Source of the DNA: Deltaproteobacteria bacterium
Lineage (GTDB): Bacteria > Myxococcota_A > Polyangia > Polyangiales > Polyangiaceae
Assembly (NCBI GenBank): GCA_016875405.1
Contig: VGRJ01000038.1
Coordinates: forward strand, 1-37,949
Direction: 5' to 3'
DNA length: 37,949 nucleotides
The notes under the pieces are model-generated. The model worked only from the letters and a program-made list of their open reading frames with translations, was not told where the DNA came from and made no database searches. Each line of letters starts with the position of its first letter. The stretch's first letter is position 1. This document shows, in pieces, positions 1 through 6,346 of the stretch. Position numbers and translations under genes: made by a program.

Positions 1-84
1 GATGCGTGGATCGTACCCGGCCCGTTCGCGCGCGGCGCCTGGGTGGTGCAGGCGAGCGGTGCGGCGCCCCCCGTGGAGGAATAA
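1..84 (+). CDS. C-terminal end of an unidentified gene (partial)
   Basis: The first frame is open from the window edge to a TAA at 82-84 and encodes 27 residues beginning DAWIVPGPF and ending PPVEE. The composition is protein-like, but it is too short to assign to a family. It lies directly before a transposase remnant in the same frame, so it could also be part of that debris. Confidence 0.3.
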   Translation, partial: DAWIVPGPFARGAWVVQASGAAPPVEE

Positions 85-117
85 TGATGTGGGTCGCCCT
101 ACTCTCGTCGGTTGTGG

Positions 118-300
118 CCCGTCGATGTGCACGTGCTGGCGCTCGACGGCGCGTAGGTGCGAGGCACCGGCGGGATGCTCGCGTTTCACGCGCTCCCGCT
201 GCCGACGCCGGCGGAGGTGAAGCGGGTGGCGGCGCGGATGCACGGGCGGCTCGCGCGTCTCTGCGCGAAGCACGGCGTGGCGGGGGTGGCGCAGAGGCGA
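118..300 (+). pseudogene. IS801/IS1294-type transposase fragment
   Basis: The frame reads DVHVLALDGA, then a TAG at 154-156, then GMLAFHALPLPTPAEV and a basic helix ending LCAKHG. This pattern (HVLALDG-x-Y, then FHALPPPT, then a helix rich in Arg and Ala) is familiar from IS91-superfamily IS801/IS1294 transposases of myxobacteria. The stop sits where those proteins usually have Tyr. Both the N-terminal zinc-ribbon part and the catalytic Tyr region are missing, so this is an inactive fragment. The frame continues past 300 without similarity I recognise. The family call comes from remembered family patterns, not a search. Confidence 0.55.
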
Positions 301-315
301 AAGTATGAGTCTTCG

Positions 316-333
316 ATGCAACATGGCTGCAAG
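316..333. promoter_or_regulatory. Zur-like box 1 (distal, before merC-like gene)
   Basis: The sequence ATGCAACATGGCTGCAAG matches the box at 3298-3315 at 15 of 18 positions, with one mismatch in the right half-site (GCTGCA instead of GTTGCA). It lies 73 bp upstream of box 2. On its own it would be weak evidence; as a neighbour of box 2 it suggests two-dimer cooperative binding. Confidence 0.45.
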
Positions 334-406
334 AAGGTCGAGCTTCGCGTAGCTCTGTGCCGAGATAACGAGCCACATTCGTGTCGACGGGTGCCCTGGG
401 GCGCAC

Positions 407-424
407 ATGCAACCGAGTTGCGAG
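407..424. promoter_or_regulatory. Zur-like box 2 (before merC-like gene)
   Basis: ATGCAACCGAGTTGCGAG contains the perfect palindrome GCAAC-CGA-GTTGC. It ends 30 bp before the chosen start of the MerC-like gene (455), a position where a bound repressor would block transcription initiation. Because the box overlaps the upstream in-frame ATG at 407, that ATG is unlikely to be the true start. Confidence 0.6.
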
Positions 425-454
425 TCTCCGCGACCTCGGATACCTTCAGGGCGC

Positions 455-901
455 ATGCGTCTCAAGCTTCACGACCACAGCCACGCGTGCGATTGCGCTG
501 CCCATCGAGCCCCAAAGGCCACGGCTCCGAACGCCAGCATGTGGTCCGCGATTCTGCCCGTGCTCGCTTGCGCCGTTTGCCCAGCTTGCCTGACGACGTA
601 CGCGAAACTGTTCTCCGTGCTCGGCGTCGGGTTCGGGCTGAGCGAGTTTCACCACCTAGTGCTTCTCGTCGTCGCGATCAGTGCGTCCATCGGCGTGAGC
701 GCCTGGCGCTCCTGGCGTACGCGGCGCGTGTGGCCGATCGCCATCGCGCTCGCGGGCTCCGCGCTCGTCGCCACCGGGCACTTTGGGGGAGACCTCCACG
801 CGGTTGAGTGGGCAGGCGTGCTCCTGCTGCTCGTCGGTGGCCTCACCGAGCATTTCCGGCTGCGTCGGCAGCAAGCGTCGCTGGTGCCGTCGGCCGCGTA
901 G
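455..901 (+). CDS. MerC-domain inner-membrane protein, putative metal transporter
   Basis: This 148-residue protein has a His/Cys-rich N-terminus (HDHSHACDC) and then a membrane segment carrying CAVCPAC, the paired-cysteine signature of MerC-type transporters. Three more hydrophobic segments follow (around FHHLVLLVVAIS, PIAIALAGSALVATG and AGVLLLLVGG), giving the four-helix MerC layout. MerC proteins carry Hg(II) or other soft metals across the inner membrane; chromosomal MerC-like genes without mer genes often sit in metal-homeostasis clusters. The ATG at 455 was preferred over 407 because 407 lies inside a regulatory box. It converges with the dihydroorotase gene, leaving a 20-bp gap. With boxes 1 and 2 upstream, it is predicted to be induced by metal limitation. 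The substrate is unknown. Confidence 0.75.
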   Translation: MRLKLHDHSHACDCAAHRAPKATAPNASMWSAILPVLACAVCPACLTTYAKLFSVLGVGFGLSEFHHLVLLVVAISASIGVSAWRSWRTRRVWPIAIALAGSALVATGHFGGDLHAVEWAGVLLLLVGGLTEHFRLRRQQASLVPSAA

Positions 902-921
902 AACAGCACGGCGGCCGTCGT

Positions 922-2274
922 TCATCCCGAGCCGAGGGTCTCCTCGAACGCGAAGACGCGGCCCGTTGGCGGACCGACCAGCTCCCCGTCTCGCATCGCG
1001 ATCCGGCCGCGAAGAAGCGCAGCCACGGGGAACCCTACGACCTCCATTCCATCGAAGGGGGTCCACCCGCAGGCCGAACGCATCATCGCGTGCGTCAAGT
1101 GCACGCGCCGCTTGAGATCCACGACCGTGATGTCAGCATCCGCTCCGACGGCGATGCGTCCCTTTCGAGCGATGCCGTAGACGCGCGCCGGCCCACTCGC
1201 CACGAGCTCGACCAGCCGAGACAACGACAGACGGCCCTCGTGGACGTGGGTCAGCATCACCGGCAAGAGGGTCTGTACGCCCGGCATGCCGGAAGGAGAC
1301 GCCGGGTATGGGCGAGCCTTTTCCTCGCGCGTGTGGGGGGCGTGGTCGGAGCCGATGACATCGACGAGACCGACGCGCACGGCGTGCCAGAGGGCCTCGC
1401 GGTGGCGCGCCTCCCGGATGGGCGGGTTCATCTGCGCCAGCGTGCCGAGGGTCTCGTAACAGCCCGGCGCGCTCAGCGTGAGATGTTGTGGCGTGACCTC
1501 GAACGTTGCGAGGTCACGATGCTCTTCGAGCAGGTCCAGCTCCTCGGCCGTGGTCACGTGGAGGATGTGCACACGGCGACCGAAGCGCCGGGCGACGCGC
1601 AGGCATCGTTCGGTCGCGCGCTCTGCGCTGCGCTCGTCGCGCCACACCGGATGAGCCTCAACGCGGGTCCCGGGTGCCTCGACGAGGTGACGCCGCGCGC
1701 GCAGACGGGCCTCATCCTCTGCGTGAACGGCGACCCGCCGCCGGCCGTGGCGCATCACGTCGGTGAGCGCCGCCTCGTCGTCCACGAGCAGGCTGCCGGT
1801 CGAGCTCCCCATGAACAGCTTGACTCCGGCACAACCCGGCAGGCGCTCGAGCGAGGCGAGCGCCTCGGCGTTCGCCTCGGTCGCACCGACGAAGAACGCG
1901 ATGTCGGTCGACGCGCGACCGGGGACCCGTGCGAGCTTGTCGGCGAGGGCTTCGGGTGAGGTGGTCGGCGGCACCGTGTTGGGCATCTCGAGCACGGTCG
2001 TGACACCCCCAAGGAGCGCCGCCGCCGTCCCCGATGCGATCGTCTCCTTGTGCTCCAGACCGGGCTCGCGAAAGTGAACCTGTGAGTCGATGATGCCGGG
2101 CAGCACGTGCAGCCCGTGAGCATCGAACCTCTCCGCGGCGACCCTGCCGCTCAAGGGCCCGAGCTCGGCGATCCTTCCGTCTCGAACGCCGAGGTCCGTC
2201 TCGAGCGCGCCCCAGGGCGTGACGCACGTGCCTCCGGTCACGACGAGGTCGAAGTCTCGCGAAGCGGGTCTCAC
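922..2274 (-). CDS. pyrC: Dihydroorotase-family amidohydrolase (PyrC/PyrQ-like paralogue)
   Basis: This 450-residue class I dihydroorotase catalyses cyclisation of carbamoyl-aspartate to dihydroorotate in de novo pyrimidine synthesis. The metal-site motifs are IDSQVHFREPG (63-72), K152 in GVKLFMGSSTG (carbamylated Lys), H184 in VAVHAEDE, H239 in HILHVTT and D310 in IGSDHAPH. The normal first HxH histidine is Gln65 here, so one ligand of the alpha zinc is missing. The GTG start overlaps the TGA of cobW1 (GTGA, 2271-2274), so the two are translationally coupled. Pseudomonas PyrQ/PyrC2 is a Zur-controlled dihydroorotase paralogue; linkage to CobW and the box at 3298 suggests the same role here: pyrimidine synthesis when zinc is scarce. 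It might instead be the only housekeeping dihydroorotase, or an allantoinase/hydantoinase relative. Confidence 0.88.
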   Translation of the reverse strand: MRPASRDFDLVVTGGTCVTPWGALETDLGVRDGRIAELGPLSGRVAAERFDAHGLHVLPGIIDSQVHFREPGLEHKETIASGTAAALLGGVTTVLEMPNTVPPTTSPEALADKLARVPGRASTDIAFFVGATEANAEALASLERLPGCAGVKLFMGSSTGSLLVDDEAALTDVMRHGRRRVAVHAEDEARLRARRHLVEAPGTRVEAHPVWRDERSAERATERCLRVARRFGRRVHILHVTTAEELDLLEEHRDLATFEVTPQHLTLSAPGCYETLGTLAQMNPPIREARHREALWHAVRVGLVDVIGSDHAPHTREEKARPYPASPSGMPGVQTLLPVMLTHVHEGRLSLSRLVELVASGPARVYGIARKGRIAVGADADITVVDLKRRVHLTHAMMRSACGWTPFDGMEVVGFPVAALLRGRIAMRDGELVGPPTGRVFAFEETLGSG

Positions 2275-3275
2275 GAGCTGGCCTCAACAGGTTGTCGTGC
2301 GGTTGCGCCGACCCGTGCCGCCGGCGCGTTCAGCAGCCCGTCCAAACTCGAGCGAAGCTGCTCAACGAGCGCGACCGGCATCCCGCGGGTGATGACCATG
2401 ACGCGAGACGACCGGTCCTCGCTCGGCCAACGCGGCATCGGGTAGGTCGGGTAGACGACGTGCTGAACTGCTTGCACGACGACCGGCCCATGCTCGTCTT
2501 CTACACGCAGCAGGCCCTTCACGCGGAGCAGGGTCTCGCCATGGAACTGGCTCACCATCGAGAGCCAGTGCGCGACCGAGCGAAAGTCGACGGCGCGATC
2601 CGCGCGCACGGAGAACGACCGAACCTCGTCGCTGCCATGGGATGGGCCCGAGCTCGCGACGTCGAGCCGCGACGAGACGGTGGACGGCGTCCACTCGAGA
2701 ATCGGTCGCCAATCGAGGACGCCGCGTTCGGCCAAGAAGAGTCGCGCCTGCGGGTTCAGCTCTCGCGCCGCCGCGCGTGCGGCGCAGAGCGCGCGCTCGC
2801 CAACGATGTCCACCTTGGTGATGACGAGGTCATCGGCGAGGAGTACCTGCTTCTTCGCCTCATCGTGACGCCCCAGGGTCGTCGGGGCGTGCTCGCCGTC
2901 GACCGCGGTCACGACGGCGTCGAGGTGGTAAAGCCGTGCCAGCTCCGGGTGACGCACGAGCGTCGCGACGATCGGGGTCGGATCTGCGAGCCCCGTCGTC
3001 TCGATAAAGACGCGGTCGAAGCGCGCCTCAACGCCCGATTGCGCGAGCAGCGCGTCCACGAGGTCTCCCCGCATCGAGCAACAGACGCAGCCGGAGTCGA
3101 GGAGCAGCACGTCCTCGCGCACCTCCTTGACCAGCAGATGGTCTAGCGGCACCGCCCCGAGCTCGTTCACCACGACCAGGGCGCGCGCGAGCATCGGCCC
3201 CCGCAGCGCATGATTCAGCAGCGTCGTCTTGCCCGAGCCGAGGAACCCGGTGAGGATGGTGATCGGGACCGTCAT
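2271..3275 (-). CDS. COG0523 CobW/ZigA-type GTPase metallochaperone (cobW1)
   Basis: This 334-residue G3E GTPase has Walker A GFLGSGKTT (10-18), VNELG near 36-40, the metal-binding CVCC (63-66), ETTGLADP (92-99) and the guanine-specificity motif TKVD (153-156), plus a C-terminal CobW_C domain (about 215-320). COG0523 proteins deliver metals to client enzymes with GTP-dependent metal release; subfamilies linked to Zur serve zinc-starved cells. The ATG at 3275 was chosen because the open frame upstream runs through the operator box at 3298-3315; the box ends 22 bp before this start. It is the first gene of a two-gene operon with the dihydroorotase, which makes that enzyme a candidate client. 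It is diverged from cobW2 at 23089, which is longer. Confidence 0.92.
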   Translation of the reverse strand: MTVPITILTGFLGSGKTTLLNHALRGPMLARALVVVNELGAVPLDHLLVKEVREDVLLLDSGCVCCSMRGDLVDALLAQSGVEARFDRVFIETTGLADPTPIVATLVRHPELARLYHLDAVVTAVDGEHAPTTLGRHDEAKKQVLLADDLVITKVDIVGERALCAARAAARELNPQARLFLAERGVLDWRPILEWTPSTVSSRLDVASSGPSHGSDEVRSFSVRADRAVDFRSVAHWLSMVSQFHGETLLRVKGLLRVEDEHGPVVVQAVQHVVYPTYPMPRWPSEDRSSRVMVITRGMPVALVEQLRSSLDGLLNAPAARVGATARQPVEASS

Positions 3276-3297
3276 CGGCCAGCGCACCGTCGCACAG

Positions 3298-3315
3298 ATG
3301 CAACTCGGTTGCAAG
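3298..3315. promoter_or_regulatory. Zur-like box 3 in divergent cobW1/orf155 promoter
   Basis: ATGCAACTCGGTTGCAAG is near-palindromic (TGCAAC-TCG-GTTGCA). It is almost exactly central between the divergent start codons at 3275 (leftward) and 3345 (rightward), only 69 bp apart, so one bound dimer should silence both operons. It is the best full-length consensus of the five sites together with 14054-14071. Confidence 0.7.
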
Positions 3316-3344
3316 ACGGATGGCCTTGCGGTAGAAGCGTCGCG

Positions 3345-3812
3345 ATGAAAGTCCCTCTCGAACCGTCATCGACCGCCCCGAATCGAACTTCGGGAGTCTA
3401 CCTGAACGTCGGCCCGGTCGACGAGCGCGAAGGTGGGCGTGTCGTTCGTGCCGGCGTGCTGGCGCTCGCGGATGGCCTGGTGGCGCCGCGCTCCTTCTGG
3501 GAGCTGCTCCAGGTGCTCGCTGTTCGCGCCGAGTGGCTGCGCGCGACATTCGCGCTCACGAGCACGCAAACGTGCTTCGGCGTCGCGCGCTCCGACGGTG
3601 TATCGCCCGTCGCAGGACTCCGGGGCACGTTGCAGTCGACGCCGCGACCGACGTTGCTCGTCGCCGGTAAGAACCTCGTTTCCGAGGAGACGCTCGAGTC
3701 GGACCTTGCGGCGTGCTTCTCGACGGCCCTCGGACTGCGCGACGACGATCCGTTCCCTCACCGGCAACCGGGAGATCGTTGGCTCTCCTTCTTCTGGGAG
3801 CGCGCATGCTGA
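3345..3812 (+). CDS. Unrecognised 155-residue protein, first gene of metal-regulated operon
   Basis: I do not recognise this family. The product is soluble-looking, with no signal peptide or membrane helix. Visible blocks are GVYLNVGPVD (N-terminal strand), SFWELLQVLAVRAEWL (helix), TLLVAGKNLVSEETL (strand-turn-helix) and a tail with PGDRWLSFFWERAC. It has three cysteines: one in TQTCFGV, one in AACFST and the last residue. The ATG at 3345 is 29 bp from the operator box, and the stop overlaps the DUF1826 start (3806) by 7 bp, so it is translationally coupled to a known zinc-associated family. Position and coupling argue strongly that it is a real member of the system; its function is open. 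Confidence 0.72.
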   Translation: MKVPLEPSSTAPNRTSGVYLNVGPVDEREGGRVVRAGVLALADGLVAPRSFWELLQVLAVRAEWLRATFALTSTQTCFGVARSDGVSPVAGLRGTLQSTPRPTLLVAGKNLVSEETLESDLAACFSTALGLRDDDPFPHRQPGDRWLSFFWERAC

Positions 3813-4462
3813 GCACGCAGACTCGTAACCTGTCGACCCTCCGGCGAGCCGACGCGGAGGCGGAGGCCAGCGAGCGACTCGCGCACGGCGAGGTCAACCT
3901 CGTGTCGTGGCATCGCGAGCTTCCTCTTGGCCTCGACGCGCAGCTCGTGGAATGGGCGGAGCGCTTTCCCGCCAAGTTCGACGAGGTGGTGGCCATGCCG
4001 AACTACGATCTCTCGGCGGCCACACGCGGTCTCGCCGAGCCGGCGCGTACGTGGCTGACGTTGGACGTCGCCGGCCTCATCGCCCGTCTTTCGCTCCTCG
4101 CGGACGCTCGCCGCTTGCGGGTCTCGCTCGGCGCAGTCCGTACGGACCAATGCCGCAAGTTCCACGTCGACTACGTTCGATACCGTCTCATCACGACGTA
4201 CGTGGGGCCCGGTACGGAGTGGGTCCCCGACGCAGCGGTACGTCGCGAAGCGCTCGACCATCCACCGGACTGTCCGTGCGATGCGAACAAGGAGATCGTC
4301 CAAGATGCCTCTGCGATCCGTCATGCGGTGCCGGGCGAGGTCATCGTGATGAAGGGCGCCCTTCATCGGAACCATCACGGCGCGGTTCACCGCTCGCCGC
4401 CGATCGAGGGCACCGGCCGAGTCCGCGTCGTGCTGGTCGCGACCACGGTTGACCGCTCGTGA
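3806..4462 (+). CDS. DUF1826 family protein
   Basis: This 218-residue protein has the typical DUF1826 core: CRKFHVDYVRYRL (116-128), TYVGPGTEWV, DANKEIV, then PGEVIVMKGA and AVHRSPPI (193-200). The family has no proven activity; it is repeatedly found beside COG0523 GTPases and in Zur regulons. I see an HxD pair (H120, D122) followed about 75 residues later by H195 and R197, an arrangement like the Fe(II) facial triad plus Arg of 2-oxoglutarate oxygenases; this is an inference. Cys156 and Cys158 (CPC) could also bind metal. The start ATG lies inside the end of the preceding gene and the stop overlaps the next GTG (GTGA), so it is central in a tightly coupled operon. Confidence 0.85.
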   Translation: MLSTQTRNLSTLRRADAEAEASERLAHGEVNLVSWHRELPLGLDAQLVEWAERFPAKFDEVVAMPNYDLSAATRGLAEPARTWLTLDVAGLIARLSLLADARRLRVSLGAVRTDQCRKFHVDYVRYRLITTYVGPGTEWVPDAAVRREALDHPPDCPCDANKEIVQDASAIRHAVPGEVIVMKGALHRNHHGAVHRSPPIEGTGRVRVVLVATTVDRS

Positions 4463-4842
4463 GCGCTCCTCATCATCTGTTCGTATGCACGTCGTGCCGG
4501 CAGACGGGTGAAGGTAAGGAGCCTCGCGAGCTGCGCGCGGGTGCACGGCTCTTTCGCAACCTGAGCGAGCGCTTCGCGAGCTGGGCCCGGCGCGAAGGCT
4601 TCGTGATCCTACCGACCGAGTGCCTGAGCGTCTGCCCGCGCCCGTGTGGCATCGCTATGCGAGCGCCGGGAAAGTTTACGTACGTCTTCGGCGACCTCAA
4701 ACCAGGGGAGGCCGAAAGCGCCGTCATCGAGTGCGCGGCGCTTTACCGCCGAGCCCCTACCGGTTTCCTCCCGAGGGAAGACCGTCCGCACGTGCTGCGC
4801 GCCGGCATTCTCTGTCGCGTCCCTCCGCTGGAGAGCCCATGA
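4459..4842 (+). CDS. DUF1636 (COG5469) predicted metal-binding ferredoxin-like protein
   Basis: This 127-residue protein has a CX2C at 10-13 (VCTSCR) and a second cluster C55-X3-C59-X3-C63 (TECLSVCPRPC), the hallmark of DUF1636, which resembles thioredoxin-fold [2Fe-2S] ferredoxins. The middle GKFTYVFGDL is the conserved strand of the family. The GTG start overlaps the DUF1826 stop by 4 bp, and the stop overlaps the next ATG (4839). DUF1636 commonly accompanies CobW-type and cobalt/zinc genes, so it fits a role as a small metal-binding or electron-carrying partner. No partner can be named from sequence alone. Confidence 0.85.
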   Translation: MSAPHHLFVCTSCRQTGEGKEPRELRAGARLFRNLSERFASWARREGFVILPTECLSVCPRPCGIAMRAPGKFTYVFGDLKPGEAESAVIECAALYRRAPTGFLPREDRPHVLRAGILCRVPPLESP

Positions 4843-5472
4843 CCGGCCTGTCGGTGCTGCTCCTCGGGATCGGGCTCGGTCTTCGCCACGCCACCGACGC
4901 CGACCACGTGCTCGTCGTCTCCGCGCTCGTTCAGCGAGAGCCCGGGGTGTTGAGGGCGCCCGCATCGCGGCGCTCTGGGGCGCTGGGCACACCGTCGCGT
5001 TCCTCGCGTTTGGGCTGCTCATCGTGCTCGCCGAGGTGCGCATCCCCGAAGCCTTCGAGCGAGGAGCGGAGCTGCTCGTAGCACTGATGCTCGTTGGCTT
5101 CGGCATCTGGCACCTCGTGCGAAGTCGCGGGATCAACGGCGGCGCGGTTCAGCCCTTGGTAGCCAGCGCGTCGACGCGACCGCTGGCGCTCGGCCTGGTT
5201 CTCGGGCTCGCGGGCTCGGCCGGGATCGCGCTGCTCGCAGCAACCACGGTCGGCTCGCGTCTGCTCGCAGTCGTGTACCTGGGGCTCGTTGCGCTCGGGA
5301 CCGTCATCGGTATGGTCGCCCTGACCGTCTTGATGTCGCGCCCCATCAGCTGGACGATGCGCCGAGAGGGGCGTCTGCGAAGCGCCATCACCGTGCTCGC
5401 CGCGATGCTCAGCATCGGCTTGGGGCTCGCGGTGTTGCTGCGAGTGGCGGCCTCGGGGGGGGGGCGCCATGA
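4839..5472 (+). pseudogene. NiCoT/UreH-type metal permease, frameshifted twice
   Basis: The gene starts at ATG 4839 (overlapping the previous TGA). It encodes GLGLRHATDADHV, containing the nickel/cobalt-transporter signature H17-X4-D22-H23, then leaves frame after QREPGV. The homologous reading resumes one frame away with EGARIAALWGAGHTVAF and continues through about five more hydrophobic helices to [14 protein letters not shown] single missing base near the G run at 4946-4951 explains the first break. At 5455-5464 a run of ten G is again one base short: with one more G the gene would end at a TGA overlapping the ATG of the next gene (5469-5472), like every other junction in this operon. Both breaks therefore look like homopolymer errors or very recent mutations. 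Likely role: inner-membrane divalent metal (Ni, Co or Zn) uptake. Confidence 0.75.
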
Positions 5473-5951
5473 TCCTGTCCGATCGCGACCTTCGTCAGAG
5501 GCTGCGCGACCGTTGCATCGTCGTCGAGCCGCTCGCCGATCTCGAGCTCCAGCTTCAGCCCGCCAGCATCGACCTGCGTCTGGGCCGCCAGTTGCGGCGC
5601 GCGGTCAGGGCCTCCGAGGACGTCGAGGAGCTCTCCGAGGGCGTCGACTTTGTCCTGGGTCCGGGCGAGTTTGCGCTCGGGACGACGCTCGAGCGCGTGC
5701 ACGTTCCAAATGACCTCGTCGCTCGCGTCGAGGGTCGCAGCAGCATCGGCCGGCTCGCGATCCTGGTTCACGCCACCGCTGGTTTCATCGACCCCGGGTT
5801 CGAGGGCGAGAGTACCCTCGAGCTCTCGAACCTCGGGCCGACGCCAGCGTCCCTGCGGGTCGGGTCCCGCATCTGACAATTCGCCTATCGCATGCTGACG
5901 AGCCCCGTCGGGCGCCCCTACGGTCCGGCGCGCGGGAGCAAGCATTCGTCC
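5469..5951 (+). pseudogene. dcd: dCTP deaminase, interrupted by a TGA codon at 5874
   Basis: The open part encodes 135 residues with [12 protein letters not shown] at the N-terminus, [29 protein letters not shown] and [14 protein letters not shown] (catalytic Glu region) of trimeric dCTP deaminase (dCTP to dUTP, supplying dTMP synthesis). Normal length is about 185. The stop (5874-5876) falls in RI*QFAYRML, where homologues read KICQL or KIGQL; translation in the same frame restores SPVGRPYGPARGSKH, the nucleotide-gripping C-terminal segment. It is thus a single nonsense change (TGC, TGG or GGA to TGA), real or an error. If real, the lid is lost. dCTP deaminase needs no zinc, unlike cytidine and dCMP deaminases, so its place in a zinc-type operon makes sense. 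Confidence 0.8.
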
Positions 5952-6346
5952 CCGCGGTTCGGACCACGCGGCGTCGGCTCCACCCTTGCCACCGGTGCTA
6001 CGTCGACGGTCGCGATAGCTCCGGAGCCCGCGCCGCGTCGGTCAGGGAGTGAACAAGACGTCGCATGGCGCGCCGTGACTCCCGCGCACACTTCGCGACT
6101 GTGATGTCATGGGTGGCGCAGCATCGAGCCGCCGCTACGCTCTCGCCCGGAACGGAACAGGCGCGAATCATGAGTGATGGGACGCGACGGGCTCCTCGAC
6201 GCGAACGTCGATGCGTGCGTGGCACAGGCCTTGCTGGCCTTGGCGCTGTCGTGCCACAACCGGTGAACTTCCGCACTTTGATCACCTCGTTCTTCGGCTC
6301 GCCTCGATGCAATCCTTCTTCGCTCGTGAGGCCCAAACGAATCGCG
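5952..6346. other. Gap without a recognisable gene
   Basis: The first part is the degraded end of the dcd frame (stop at 6102-6104). From 6105 to 6346 I see no convincing gene; the frame running into the next lipoprotein upstream of 6347 is rich in Arg and lacks a signal sequence. The promoter of the lipoprotein gene should lie here, but no clear -35/-10 pair stands out. Confidence 0.4.

Noticed and set aside
407-454. Earlier ATG (407) as start of the MerC-like protein
   Set aside because: It lies within the operator box and would add a non-conserved Arg/Pro-rich leader.
3276-3314. Upstream start for cobW1 giving MQPSCICATVRW
   Set aside because: These codons are the operator box itself; CobW proteins normally begin just before the ITILTGFLG strand.
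5874-5876. TGA in dcd as a selenocysteine codon
   Set aside because: The position is Cys or Gly in homologues and not catalytic, I see no convincing SECIS-like hairpin right after it, no selenoprotein dCTP deaminase is known to me, and the nearby NiCoT gene has other lesions. A point nonsense mutation or error is simpler.
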